A stretch of 64,000 bases of DNA from Tetrapyrgos nigripes (taxonomy: Eukaryota; Basidiomycota; Agaricomycetes; Agaricales; Campanellaceae): the NCBI GenBank assembly GCA_013368315.1, contig JAACJM010000124.1:186001-250000 (forward strand), written 5' to 3'. Shown here piece by piece: positions 1-11,889 of the stretch. Below the pieces are notes generated by a model that worked only from the letters and a program-made list of their open reading frames with translations, had not been told where the DNA came from and made no database searches. The position numbers and the translations under genes were made by a program. How positions within the stretch are numbered: the first letter of the stretch is position 1; every line of letters begins with the position of its first letter.

Positions 1-2615
1 ATGCATGCACCCAATCTACTAGTGGAGGGTTGACTTGAGCACCACATGGAGTTAGGAGCTGGCTTCAGTACTAATGGGCTCTGAGTGTGGGACCTAGGTG
101 TGATGGCTGAGTAGTAAGTTCAGTCTGTGTACTGGGCAGCCTGAGCCTAAGTGCAAAGTTATGGTATTTGGACTTTGAATCATAATCAGGATGAAGACCA
201 GTCCCAGAAATGGGAACAGAAACAAAATCAGGATCATCTACAGCAGAATCAGAGTGAGTACATTAATTACTATAGTGATGTGATGCCACATGCAGAGGTC
301 AAAGCTAAAGGCTTGCAATGTTCCAGACCTTGAGGTTGATCTGATCATGAGTATTAGTAGTTGTCACTCTTGATGTTAATAAAGAAGACCCAGGCTGAGG
401 ACAAGGTACCTGGTTCCCTGACATTGACTCAGAGACACAAGCTACCAAGAGGTGTGCAGACAGTTATGGCCAGACTGGATGTTCCTTTTGGATTTTAAGG
501 TCAGCCAGACCTCTCCCCCTCCCCTCCTCCTTCCTAAAAAGGAAGGAGATAAGATAAAATTTCACTTACAAATCATCAAATCAAGTCACCTTTCCTTCCA
601 GACCACCTTATAGACCCTCTACTGACCTAAAGACATAACAAAAGGAGTGATAAATGCTAATATGGGATCCATTTTCTTGAGGTAGCAAATATTTTTCAAA
701 GAAAAGTTCATAATGTCAGACCACTAATGACATCACTATCATGAGAACTACATACCATTTCAGTGCATATCAGGCATGTCTTCTACCTGTTTTTACCCTC
801 CAAGTGTATTTCTGATACTTTGAAGCAGAGATGACTCCAGGAAATTGGTCTATACACTCTGTAGGGCATGATGTACTTTTGGGTCATAAGCCCTCTCCAG
901 ACCCCCCACAAGGTCCAGTCTCAGGTAGACCAGTTGCACACCTCTTGCAAGTTACAATGACAGCCAGGCTCAGACTGAGGCTAGCAGCATCAAACATGTA
1001 TGGGACGCCTAGGAGTCAACCATAGTCCATTAGCAGAAAAGGAGATTGAGAGATGAGCAAGGCACATGTAGATACATACCCATAGTCCATCATGGACATA
1101 GGATGCTCTGCGCAAGAACACTGGTTGTGCATCGCAAGTATGTGGGTTCACTGATGTCCTGTATGTAGAGTGGAGTCGTTATGCCCGCAACTCAAAATAC
1201 AGGAGGCATAAAGGCAGCAGCATTAAGCAGAAACACTCCATGGACCAGTCTCACCATTTCTTTTTTGTACAAACAAATAATGTCTTTGCTTTCAAGCTTT
1301 CTCTTGGGAACTGACTACATCTTCTCAAGCCATCTTGGGCTACCCTCCAACTCATTTCACTACCTGCCTAACTTTGTTTATAACATCCCTGGGTCAACAT
1401 CTACCTCTCTGGACATCCATGCACAGTCATTTCCTTCGCCTCTTCCACATATTCTCCTCTTGCTCCTTTCTCTGCTTGCAAGGTTAACAGTGCATAGTGT
1501 GTCTTCAGGACATACTCCTCCTATGTTGTCTCCACTTTCTGGGCTCCTATTGTTTGGGTTGGGAGGGCCTGGGATGGTTATTGGTGAGTAGGTGTCTTTT
1601 ACTCAATTTTGTCAGTTTTTGAACACAAAGAATTTTCTTTTCTTTTTCTTTTTCTTCTTTGGTGTTTTACCAGTCTTCTACAAAATCTACGTCAAGTACT
1701 TGAAAGCAGTAAGAGCAATGGAACATGTTTTGTTGGCATTTGTCAGGTGGGAGGATAGTGCTGGGTATGTCTTGGTCTATGTTGTTTCTATGTTTTGCAT
1801 GTACTAACACACACTTGCTATCTCTTTCCTCCCACCCTCACCTCTCCACAGTCTCACCCAAACCCAACCCAATTCCAGCTCCATAGCCTGAAATGCTCAA
1901 AAACACCTGCACAGCCATGAGCACAACTCTAGGTGTTCCAACTCATTTAAAGGGATGGATTAAAGGATACCTTGGGATGTTGAGTGGTTACTCTGCTGCA
2001 ACGCCTTCCAGCTCCAACTTTACTGTGCTTGGGCCTCCTTTGTTGTACCTGTACCATGCCAAACTGCACCAGTTCTACCTTTGGAGAAGCAACTGTCATG
2101 TCCAAGATCTCCAGTCTTCTTACTGCCTCCCACTCCAACTCCAACTTGGGCTCAATTGCAGGTGGGAGGAGACATAAGCCTTGAATGGGAGCAAGGACAG
2201 TTTGGATTATTTCAGTGAGGAGGAATGTAAGACAGTATGAAAGTGATTTGGTTAGGGCGGGTACAAAGTGGGGGGAGGATTTCCATGGCCGAAATGGGCT
2301 CCATATGGGGGGCATTTGGTCCGAGTACTTCATCAATGGGCATGACAGGGTCTGGGTCTGGGGGCAGTTATGAGACAGGTGGGGGTGGAGGTGGGCAAAG
2401 AGGGACACATGATTTAATGGAGCTGAAAGAGTGGGAATAAATTGTCCTGGGTTACTGAAGGGGTATGTATTGAAAACAGAGAGAGAGAGTTATGGCAGTT
2501 ATATGGGCATGACAAAGCCTGTGAGTGAGTGTGGTTTTGAGTTGCATTGGTGGTTTTGTTTTTTTGTTTTCCCTGGTCCATTTCCCTATTTCCTTTCCTT
2601 CTGAGTCTGTGCTTG
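1..2615. other. No assigned gene: unit start
   Basis: No coding sequence recognised with confidence. The stretch is AT-rich with scattered short ORFs. The longest with a true ATG is 1181-1591, listed separately. A 60-codon open stretch at 151-333 recurs in all three copies (21567, 47241), but it opens on GTG and is not recognisable. The equivalent stretches are 21417-23918 in copy 2 and 47091-48254 in copy 3, the latter with internal deletions. Confidence 0.5.
1181..1591 (+). CDS. Hypothetical ORF, 136 codons, low support
   Basis: Open frame from ATG to TAG. An almost identical copy lies at 22381-22791, with one residue difference near codon 14 (Ala/Thr). The translation is hydrophobic and rich in Ser, Leu and Pro with no recognisable domain. 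Since the two copies are recent duplicates, conservation says little about coding function. The block is deleted in copy 3. It could be a chance ORF in pyrimidine-rich DNA. Confidence 0.18.
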   Translation: MPATQNTGGIKAAALSRNTPWTSLTISFLYKQIMSLLSSFLLGTDYIFSSHLGLPSNSFHYLPNFVYNIPGSTSTSLDIHAQSFPSPLPHILLLLLSLLARLTVHSVSSGHTPPMLSPLSGLLLFGLGGPGMVIGE

Positions 2616-2620
2616 GCTGA

Positions 2621-3311
2621 TGTCAAGAACAGGTTCAGATAGGACTGGATGCCTCTCAGGCCACCACACAGGAGCCAAAGACAAAGTAACAGAGCAAATA
2701 GAATAGATAAGAGTGAGTAGCCACAGATGGGCCCAAGTCTACATAGTACTGAGACAAGGCTGAGCAGTATGGATCATAGGGAGCACAAGTGAACAGACTA
2801 GAGACCTATCTTGATGTCAAGAACAGGTTCAGATAGGACTGGATGCCTCTCAGGCCACCACACAGGAGCCAAAGACGAAGTAAAAGAGTAAATAGAATAG
2901 ATAAGAGTGAGTAGCCACAGATGGGCCCAAGTCTACATAGTACTGAGACAAGGCTGAGCAGTATGGACCATATGGAGCACAAGTGGACAGACTAGAGACC
3001 TATCTACAAAGCCCTGAAGTATATATGATCAAAGGAATGAAGAGACAAAGTCTAGATCAATAGGTACTGATGGAAAGGAAGAACTATGGAGAAATAAAGG
3101 AACAATGGAAGAATCAAGGAGAAACAAGTTAGAACTATGGGGAAACAAGGAAGAACTATAGAAGTGACAGGAACAAAGGAAGTGAAGCAAAGAAGAAGGA
3201 AAAGAAAGAGAAACAAGATCTGGATATGCCAAAGTACTGGAAAGAAGACTAGAAGCAAAAGAATGAAGGAAAACAGGGTTTGGAGATGAAGGCATGAAGA
3301 GATTCATGACA
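2621..3311. mobile_element. Solo LTR, gypsy-like, with internal duplication
   Basis: Starts tgtcaagaac and ends gattcatgaca, so it has TG...CA termini with an imperfect terminal inverted repeat. It is flanked by a perfect 5-bp direct repeat gctga (2616-2620 and 3312-3316), the footprint expected after LTR-element integration. Its ends and interior motifs (an acagacta-type box, a gtatatatg TATA-like box) resemble the LTRs of the gypsy element at 50208-57979, so it is probably a solo LTR of a related family. The first 194 bp are tandemly duplicated (2621-2814 and 2815-3008), so the original LTR was about 497 bp. No internal domain is present. Confidence 0.75.
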
Positions 3312-3316
3312 GCTGA

Positions 3317-4320
3317 CCCTTCACACAGATCTACAGAACCCTACCACCAACACCTTGCCTTACCACCCAACCACTCTCTCTCATACCCTGAGTTGGGGAG
3401 TAGTACTTGAGTGAGGGGGTGTATGATTTGAATTGGGCAGGGGGGAGTCAGCCTGCTTTGGGGTTGGGTGGGTGGGGAGAAGGGGGTGTGAGGGGAATAG
3501 GGGGTAGGATGGGGATGAGGATGGGGATGGGTGAGCTTAGTAGTGGACTTTTTTTTTTAGTTTGTTCAGGGTTCTTTTTCTTTAGGGGTTTGGACCTGTT
3601 GGAATGTTTTAATGATTATGTGTTCATTTGGCTTTTGGGTATTGGAGAGGAGACAGAGATGACAATTTCAGCTATGTTGGGATGGGTTTTCATTCTTTCT
3701 TCTACAGTTTTACATCCCTTTTCTTCCTTTTTTGTCTTTACCTCCTTATCTCTTGTGTGGATCGTTGGTCATGGTTTTTGTTTTTTTCAAGCCATGTTAC
3801 TGACAAATTCTCTCTGCCTTCTCTCTCTCTGCTTTCCTCTTCCTTCCTCTCTTCTTTTCCATGCTTTTCTCCCTGGTTCCACAACTGCAACTTCTTCAAA
3901 CTGTGACCTACTCAACTCTCTTCCTCCATTTGGAGTATTCGGCATGTATGTCTACATCCCCCCTTCCTCAGGACCTCTGGTGTGGGTTTATGTCTATGTA
4001 CACCTTGGTTCACTTCTCTTCGTAATATCTTCTGTTCACTTCCTGCTAGTTCCTTTTTCCCCCCTTTGTTACATTGTTTTGCTCATCCATTTTCCAGTTC
4101 CATCTTTGTCTGAACAACAACTGACAACGTTGACATGGTGATAGTAATGTCGCTGGCTGCATTATACATTGATTATGCTACAGTTGTGTTACGGTGTCAA
4201 ATTATGATTTATCAAATTAATATCACTGAGTAACCTTGAAAAATAAGATTACAATCACCTCCAGTTGGCGAAAGATGAGCAATGACCAACAACCAATGAT
4301 CAATGTAGTGATTATGAATA
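3317..4320. other. No assigned gene: G-rich then pyrimidine-rich stretch
   Basis: G-rich sequence (about 3410-3540) is followed by T/C-rich DNA. A 244-codon frame at 3407-4141 opens on TTG, is of very low complexity, and has frame-disrupting length differences in copies 2 and 3. It is not annotated as a gene. In copies 2 and 3 this region also contains a tandem duplication of 140-bp period (from 25321 and from 49508). Confidence 0.5.
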
Positions 4321-4693
4321 GTGAGCAGTAAATCTGAAAAAGTAAAGCGTGTAGCATATACAAGGTATATACCATATAATGTTTACTATACATCTGAAAG
4401 AAGGGGTATACGAGAGTTGATTGTCCAAGCGAGGACGAAAGGGGAATCAGCTGAGAAGCAGCCAGCAGACACGCTGAAAAGGGACAAATTTCTGCTCGAC
4501 GGATATGTGACCGGATATGTACACGAAAATGAGATATATTTGGAACTTAGATTTAAGTACAAAAAGATGATGTATCTGCAAGCTAGATCTCTGAACAGAA
4601 AGTTGCTATATAGGGATGCATTGTAGTATATTTGATTGGTGTGCAGACATATTGCATATCAAAGCTATTGAAAGAAGTACAAAAAGACCTCAA

Positions 4694-4878
4694 ATCGAGA
4701 ATCCAGACATAGTAACGGATATGCATCCGAAAAGACAATAAATCCGGCTTCTAGATATGGGTACCAATAGTTCATCGCATATCCACTCAATGGACATATG
4801 AACTATTGGTACCCATATCTAGAAGCCAGATTTATTGTCTTTTCGGATGCATATCCATAACTATGTCCGGATTCTCGA
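4694..4878. repeat. Long foldback palindrome, copy 1
   Basis: Inverted arms of about 80 bp (4694-4775 and 4798-4878) around a 22-nt loop, with only a few mismatches. The innermost arm pair contains atgggtaccaatagttcat and its complement. Further out, a second inverted pair (gaaaagggacaaat near 4478 and atttgtcccttttc near 4880) suggests an element of about 430 bp. GGATATG motifs and their complements recur inside. It may be a foldback/MITE-type element or a structured non-coding region; no protein is evident. Confidence 0.85.
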
Positions 4879-5626
4879 TTATTTGTCCCTTTTCGGCGTG
4901 AGAGAAGTAAGCTAGAGAGAACAGTAATGTGATTGATACACGTGCACCAAAAGGGGAAAAATCGGTGATTAGGAGAGCTCAGCGTAGACACAGTAGATAG
5001 GAGCTCGCAAATACACAGTTAATTTTATTAAGGCTCAGGCTTGTAAGAGCAATTTTGCAGCAGGGAAGAAAGAGATGCATTAGAGATACAGAGTCTATCT
5101 ACTTATACTCCTCCACACAACCCCGATGCAGAAGATACATGAAAAAAACAATATCAGGAAAAATGTCAGCAGAAAGGAACAGTAATGCAACGTGTTGAAG
5201 TTGAGATGAGAAGGAATCGGATAGGCATTTATGGGTACAATTGAATAGAAAGGAAGGTGGATTGGTGGATGGTTGAACGGATGATAAAAGCGAAAATGGC
5301 TGTTTGATTACAAGGCCAAATGAAATGAGGCTGAGTTCTTTACACTTGGTTTCTGCGTGTGGTGGTGCATATTCATCCCGTCTCTTCCCATGCTGTTGTT
5401 TCTGGTTTCCTCCCTGTATTTATTAACATGACCAAACAATGACGTTATCTCAATATCTTTGCGACTGGTAACTAAAGTTTCTCTCACTTTGTTCTCTTTT
5501 TTCTTCGTCTTGTCCTTTTGTATTGCTTTCCTTTCTCTTTTGATATTTTTCATTTTTCATTATTCTCTGTCTCTGGATCTCTCATCTTCTTATTCATCAC
5601 TTGCTTTGCTTTTCCCCCCTCTCTTC

Positions 5627-5760
5627 TAGGGCTGGGCGCTGTACCATACACTGACGGTGTACGGGTACCGTATATACGGTGCTGTACCCGTACTGTGTCG
5701 GACTCTCAAAGACATTGGTACGGGACGGTCTGACCCATCTCAACCCGTACCAAATACGGT
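5627..5760. repeat. GTAC-rich hairpin with hAT-like terminus, copy 1
   Basis: Begins tagggctgggcgctgtacc, similar in form to the TAGGGCTGGGC ends seen on many hAT transposons. Inside is a nested hairpin (5659-5693): perfect 10-bp arms gtacgggtac and gtacccgtac enclose a 12-bp palindrome, ccgtatatacgg. No matching inverted end was found in the window, so this is a candidate element end or regulatory hairpin, not a demonstrated transposon. Counterparts start at 27274 and 59247. Confidence 0.6.
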
Positions 5761-5795
5761 TAGTATGGCCGTCATACAGGTACAGTAATCTCCCT

Positions 5796-5935
5796 TTTAA
5801 TGCATACCCCCCTTAATGCATACTCCCTCCTAATGCATAGAATTTTGGCATTCCCAGGTTGGTTTGGCTGGGTTAATGCATAACTCTCTCTTAATGCATA
5901 ATGCATAGCATTTCGGGGTACCCAAACTGCATACC
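5796..5935. repeat. TAATGCATA motif cluster
   Basis: Six or so copies of TAATGCATA, each containing the ATGCAT palindrome, are spaced irregularly by C/T-rich linkers. The same cluster follows the hairpin in copy 2 (about 27447-27560). In copy 3 it is cut off after the second motif by the junction at 59464. It could be subterminal repeats of the hAT-like element or protein-binding sites. Confidence 0.6.
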
Positions 5936-6074
5936 TTCCATATATGTATACAGGTTAGTCAGGTCTGAATAAAAATTCACTTTTCTTCACATATTCACAC
6001 TTTGGGTACGCTAAAAAAACGCTAAAAATACTGAGGTGGGATCCGCTCGCCTTGCTCAGTGCTGGCAGTCACCC

Positions 6075-6387
6075 ATGCCTAAGAAACTTTCCAAAAATCC
6101 CGTCTCTGCCCTGAAAAAGGGCCTCTCCATCCTTCAAAAGAATACCAAGGCCTGCGCAGACGAGATTAGGGGCAGACGAGATTGACTATGAAGATGGGAC
6201 AGAAGAGTTGGAAAAGGGTATTTATGAGGCTGTGAAGGAAGCTCAAGATGCACTGGAAAATCTTGAGATCAACGGTGGTGACGATGACAGTGATGATGCT
6301 CCTTTGGAGCCAGCACCCACACGCCGCGAGGCACTTCAGGCTGTCGCATCGAGTATATACGAGAAGAAAGAAAAAGAAAAAGATTAG
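6075..6387 (+). pseudogene. Small Lys-rich then acidic ORF remnant
   Basis: From the ATG at 6075 the frame gives a Lys/Ser-rich N-terminus (MPKKLSKNPVSALKKG), then a stop after about 37 codons. In another frame the same stretch continues as an acidic region and ends on a Lys/Glu tail with TAG at 6385-6387. The break coincides with a short direct repeat (gcagacgagatt twice in about 17 bp), as if a small duplication shifted the frame. The same repeat is in copy 2, so the lesion is older than the segmental duplication. Alternatively the joint could lie within an intron. No family recognised. Confidence 0.4.
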
Positions 6388-7134
6388 ATTAGATAAATAT
6401 ATGATTTTTCTTTCTTTTCATTGAATGCGCTGGTAGTGCTCCGGTTTCTTTCTTCTTTTATCAGCCGATGGCCGAGTCCTTTCTTTCTTCTGGTCGTCTA
6501 AGCGCTAGATTTCCTCAGCATAGGGCGGGAGGCGGGGGAATGTTATGCGTGAGTAGGAATTGCCTAATCCATATGCTACGTGCCAGCAGCTTCACTGCCT
6601 TTGCTTCCAACCACCATGTCATCCCTACTACGTGTGATTGTAGGAGACATCCACCATGGCATTTACAGTTAACTTGAACGAAATAATATCTGCTTTAATC
6701 ACAAACAAGACTCTGCCTCTGTGGAAAGCCTAAAGCAGCTCAATAACGGTGAATACCAGCGGTTGTCAAAGCAAGAAGGAATGGTAAGGGTCTCTTAAGG
6801 GTCAAGTGCCTGGTATGTATAAAAGGCTGGAGGAATGACTGTACAGTGTGTTTCTTTCTCCCCTTTCCCTCACTTCTGCCAGTCACAGTGTATCTTGCAT
6901 GCACTGGTGTGTATCTATCTCGTTTTTCATATCATCTCTATCTTATCCTTTTGTTTCTTACATTCAGAGTCTAAATCTACACTCCTTACCCCCCAATCCT
7001 TCATTCTCAACGAACTTTGTCTGTTTCTTTTCTCTCCATAAGTCGTTAACTGTAAATCTTTGTGACAATTGTTTCCCAACACTAAATGTATATGTAGAAC
7101 CAGCGATAATTTGCCCCGTGCAACCCATCTCAAA

Positions 7135-8969
7135 ATGTCTCTTCCTTGTGGGCCCAATCACGAACGCAAGCGTAAAAGTAAGTTGTTAGAAACTTTACAT
7201 GGAGTGATTGAGGTTTTATTGACCGAACTTAGCAATAGAATTATCGGATTCTGATTCAGGCGCAGACACTCCCCAAATAGCGACTAATCCTTTCACAAAA
7301 TCCTACAACAAAGGCACGGGAAAAAGCGAAAACTCAGATCCTTCCCTTGAGCTTGTGAAAGGGAGGAAATCTGTTGTCCGTGTCATCACCATTGATGAGG
7401 CACCAAAGGTTTGGCCGATCCCTCACAGTGATACACCAATCGCATACATTCTTGATTTGAATGGGAAGCTGGAGTGTCTTTCCAATGGTGACAGAATGCT
7501 GACTGTTGATGGCTTCATCAAGGAGGTATGTTCTGAAGTCCTTCATCTGATCCAATATTGCATCTCACACTTAATAGTGCCAGGATGCGTGGGGTGGTGA
7601 TACAGGTACAGGGAAGTTTCATCGGTAGGTCACCATTGCCATCTTTGTTTGATTTAACTCACTGAAGCTTCGTGGGCCATAGAGGTGTTTAGAACCTCAA
7701 GACCTACATCTCAGAAGAAGACTTCAAGTACCTCAAGAGTTTTCCGGATCTCGATTCAGACCTCAAGATTGCACAGTATGCTTCTTACTGTGATGCTCAT
7801 CCTCATGAAAACGTCCAAGGTGAGACTCGGGATCATACTCTACTTTATTTATTATGTCTAAGCATTAATATTAAGCTTGGTGGATGCATAAGGACAGCTA
7901 TCCTTGGCTCCTGTCACCGCTGAATCGACACCTCTCGTTGATGAATCCTTCTCATTGGGACGTTGTCCCTGCTAACACAAATATGATTGAGGGTAGCCAT
8001 GCACAAGACAATCAAGTGACTGGAATTCAGCACAGTCTGCTTGACAGCATTCATTTGTGAGTTTCTTATAACATACTTATTGGTTCTGTTTGCGGACTGA
8101 CAGCATTACCCAGGTGTAAGCAGTTTGACGATGACACTGCTCGAACTGTTCTTGCCTCAAAAGCGAGCTCTGTCCTTTCTAAAAGCAACAACACCGTTCT
8201 AGATCATTTCAAAGCTCGGAGAAGTCGTCAAGAGACTCAATGCAAGCACCAGAAATTATCGCAGCTGGAGGGAGATCTTACTGCAGAGCTCAAGGCCAGT
8301 CAGGATTGGTCAAAACAACTGCAGCAGCAGATCAAAGGTATTAAGGAGGCACGAAAGTGCTCACCAACAAAGTCTCCCAGCACAGCTACTTCTACTCGAC
8401 TACCCTCATCACATATGTTGATTTACTACATTTTGTAGCTTTGCAATTCATGTACGTATCAAAGATCTTCTTGAACGCTTGACTGTGCCGCAAAGCCTTT
8501 CAACGCCTCACTCAAATAGGGTTGTATCAGTAGCTACACCATCATCTGGCAAGTCTAGCTCAGGTGGATCAGGCACTCCAATGGATCCTGGTGTGTTTTC
8601 CTTCTCTGTCATCATGCGCATTCACTGATACGTTCCACTAATGGCAGTGCTTATTGACTTTGACATTCCAGCACCACGTCACAGTGCAGACACCCCATCG
8701 CTTTATTCCCCCTTGAGATTTTCGGTTCCAGGCACATCTAATTACATGCAGACGCCGCTTCGCAAAGTCTGGAACCGTGCTACGCAGCTTTCCGAAAATG
8801 CTGATAATTGGGATTGGGAAACAATCAATGCAGCGTTAGTGGAGTGCGATGGCCCAGCCCCAGCCCCAAACTCTTACTACTTTGCTACCTCCCCCTCAGG
8901 GAACCTAGGCTATACCCAGTGGAAGGAAACGAAGATATCCTTGCATCATTCCCTGCTCCATCGAAATAA
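7135..8969 (+). pseudogene. Decayed multi-exon gene, unknown basidiomycete family, copy 1
   Basis: Exons with good GT-AG joints: 7135-7177, 7260-7525, 7584-7624, 7683-7819, 7876-8056, 8114-8337, then less certain ones to a last exon at 8648-8969. Exon 5 encodes an Ala-Trp-Trp-Met-His-Lys block followed by HWDVVPANTNMIEGSHA; spaced W, N, E and H residues of this kind recall a C-terminal region seen in expanded agaricomycete protein families of uncertain, possibly transposon-related function. Exon 6 is Gln/Lys-rich and probably coiled-coil. Lesions: TAG at 7690-7692 where copy 2 has CAG, and a one-base deletion near 8901. Copy 2 has a different frameshift. Function unknown; I do not assign a name. 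Confidence 0.55.
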
Positions 8970-11515
8970 TGATTTAGTTGCAGTATTTTTTTCTTTGAGT
9001 CATTTCTCTTCCATTTTATTATGTTCTATTCATAGTAGTATGTTCTTACATTACAGTCAATATAAGTAGCCTAATGTCCGTACAAAACATAGGAAAAACA
9101 GCCATTTGAGTGCTCGAAGATGACAGTGGGAACTTAGGCACTTATCAAAAGGTGAACTGTAACTTTTGCTGTGATGTAGCCACAACCTTTTCTATTATTT
9201 TAGTAGACAGTCATGGATTAACTTGTGCTCATGAAATCATACTTTAGGCAGAGAAATGCGCACTGCCGATAGAGGACCTCACTCAAACCTTACTTCGATA
9301 GACCATAAGTTGCATCTTACTAATCACTATTTGTCATTCTCACCTTTTTTCTTTTGCTCAAGTTCGTCATGTGTAATCCAATATTCTCTGCCGTCAGCGT
9401 CAGGAATGCATGGCGCTGGCATTTTTCCGGCATTTTGGTGTAGCTCCAGACACGACATTTGATCTCCGGACAGGACATCTTATCAGCATTCCTAATGAAA
9501 GGCAGATATACCAAATACAGAAGGAAAACTTTTTCTTTTTCTTTCTTTTCGTTACTACCGCTGTCGCATCCCTTCAACGGTACATTCAAAATAAGGATGA
9601 TCAATGCTCAAGGAAGTTACCGTTGCCCTCAAGGACATGGTCTAATTCTCCTACGCCACTGTCAACTTGGCACACCAGTACCTGGGTCCCGTTACAGCGT
9701 GACATCAAACAACACGTCGATGTAGACTTGGTCTATGGACTGGAGTCAAGTGAGTACGCGGTGGAGAAGTGAGAAGATGGTCGAGACGTTGAGAGAGCGG
9801 AGGGAGGGGGGTGTCCTGTAGGTAGACAATTCAGTAAGTATTCGAAATAAATCAATATTTTGATTGGTCCATGAGAAACATCCGGGATGGAAATGGACGC
9901 TGGCTTGGCCAATATTTTCGATGATTCCGGTGCAGATAGAGAAAGTGGGAGGACTGTGGATGGAGGGCAGAACGCGCTCAGAAGTCAGAGACTTCCAAAA
10001 ACGGATATTCACGTGCTGGGAAATATTTGAGACGCGTCTTGCCCACATCTATTTAAATGTCCGCACGCAACAGCCTATGGATCTATCACTAGGGTGTATT
10101 ACGAGGCCGAAGAATGAGGCTGAGTTCTTTACACCCATTTTCCGCTTGTGGCTATATGAATTGTTCCCGTTTTTCCCAGTACTTTCTTTCTGGTTTTTCC
10201 CTTGCCCCCTGACCGCTACATACTGGTATTGCATGTTTTTGCGGCGACCCTCGCTAATTCGTCTAAATCACCATCGTTACAATAATCATTCTCCCTGTCT
10301 TTCTCGGTCAGGTCGACGCTGCACTATACTGCATTCCTGCCCACCTCCAACTCAATCGGCGTGTAAGCTTCTCATTGTCACCAGCCTCTCCTCTCTGCTT
10401 CTCTCCTTGTAAATAAAAAAGCTGTAGTATCTATATATTTGTACATGAGAACAAAATTAATGACTAGTCTATGGTAAATCCTGTGGCCTCGTACTCGCCA
10501 CGCCTCGGCACTGGCCCACACCCCTTTCATAAAAATAACAAGACAACTTGACTTTTTCCCACTTTTCACCCCTCGTCCAGCCTCATCGGTACACCATCTG
10601 ACAATAGTACGACGGACTAGGTTCCCTCAACCTGCAACGCTTGTTCAAGGCGTTGGTGCGAAGGATGGGACGGATGATATGGAGTTGGGGATAGACGGAA
10701 TCAGTCTAACCGTAAGGAGAAGGAAGACGATAGGAAGACTTCTGGTGTAAGGAGCATGAATCAGCAGATTAGACGAGTTAAAGAAAAAGGGAGAAAGATC
10801 TTGGAAAGATCAAATATAGTAAGAACGAATAACAGTTGAACGGAGGTTTAGGGCAAATAGCCCTACCACAGTGGTCAGTCCCAGTCGGTATGGGACCATA
10901 ACTAATGCCGTTAACAGACATGGATTTCTCGGGGAAACCATATGCTACTACCATTAGTGGATGGATATAGTTTGTCTTCTCACTTTGATCATCGTTCTTG
11001 AGCATATACTCATGTCAGACATTAGCACGCACTACGACTAAACAAATTTTTACCTTCGAGAAGACTGGTTATTAGCTACTTGCTGGAAACAGCTCTTTGA
11101 TCTACGCAACCGACTGACGTTCGTCGAGATGATTACCTGGTACTTTGATGGTTGGAACTTGGAGCTGGTCAAAATGAGAACAACTTTAAACTTATGCCAG
11201 CTGCCAGTGATTTACCGACGATTTCACGACATAGTACCTGAGGCGCCAACTTTGAAGTTCAAGAAGAAATAGCATTGGCAAGGTATACATATGTAGTACG
11301 TACATCTCTCTTACCGTTGTTTTTCCTTCGCATTCTATGGATGTCATCGTTCTTCTCAGTTCATCTGAATCGTCTCTATGCACATATTCGGAGGAAAGGA
11401 AAGAGAAAACTCAAAGTGTTATATAGCCCCGGTAGTATGTCATCACGTGTATCACGAAAAGAAAAGAAAAGAAAAAAGGAAAGACTCGGAAGGGTGAATG
11501 AAAGGCTATGTAGAG
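8970..11515. other. Gene-poor stretch, copy 1
   Basis: No coding sequence supported. ORFs at 9410-9772 and 9864-10412 are short, partly low-complexity and not recognisable. Copy 2 has an 88-bp insertion near 36207 relative to 9391 and lacks 9970-11492 altogether. Around 10087-10160 there is an older diverged relative of sequence at 5307-5380, sharing aatgaggctgagttcttta, so a dispersed element of unknown type may be present. Confidence 0.5.
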
Positions 11516-11829
11516 CATCAGGAAATGGCCCGATTTCATTGAGGGGTTACCGTGGGTTTTTTGGTTGCCGACAGGACTCCTCGACTTTTGGCACCTCTGT
11601 ATCTTTCGTTCCTTGGCACTTTTATGGTAGATTTGTACGTTAGGATAATGAAATACAAAGATATTGTTGAACTAGAGCGAATACATACAAAATTTTGTCG
11701 AAAGGACTTCTATAATGTTCCTCAAAATATTAGGTTGTGGGAATGTTGTAGGGCTGTGAAGTTTCGGGGTTGTATCGGTTGTACAACCGCCTACAACCAT
11801 GCGCAACCTTTTTGGACAGTTTCCTGATG
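11516..11829. mobile_element. MITE-like insertion with CATCAGGAAA inverted ends
   Basis: 314 bp present in copy 1 and absent at the equivalent point of copy 2 (about 36898). The ends are perfect 10-bp inverted repeats: CATCAGGAAA at 11516-11525 and TTTCCTGATG at 11820-11829. The empty site in copy 2 reads gctatgtaaagactcacc; in copy 1 an AG dinucleotide borders both sides, so any target duplication is only 2-3 bp. There is no coding capacity, as expected of a non-autonomous DNA transposon. The same 10-mer begins the Plavaka-bearing DNA at 59465, hinting at the mobilising transposase. Confidence 0.6.
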
Positions 11830-11889
11830 AGACTCACCTCCTCGTCCCGTCCAGACGGAGTGACGCGCTGACAAATCACTCCTCACTCC

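Noticed and set aside
3407..4141. 244-codon plus-strand ORF and its copy-2 relative at 24692-25351
   Set aside because: Opens on TTG, is made of G-rich then T/C-rich low-complexity DNA, and differs between copies by frame-breaking indels.
4321..4626. 101-codon ORF upstream of the foldback (copy at 57943-58245)
   Set aside because: Opens on GTG or inside the gypsy LTR, has no recognisable domain, and overlaps the outer arm of the inverted repeat. Copy 2 has frame-breaking changes.
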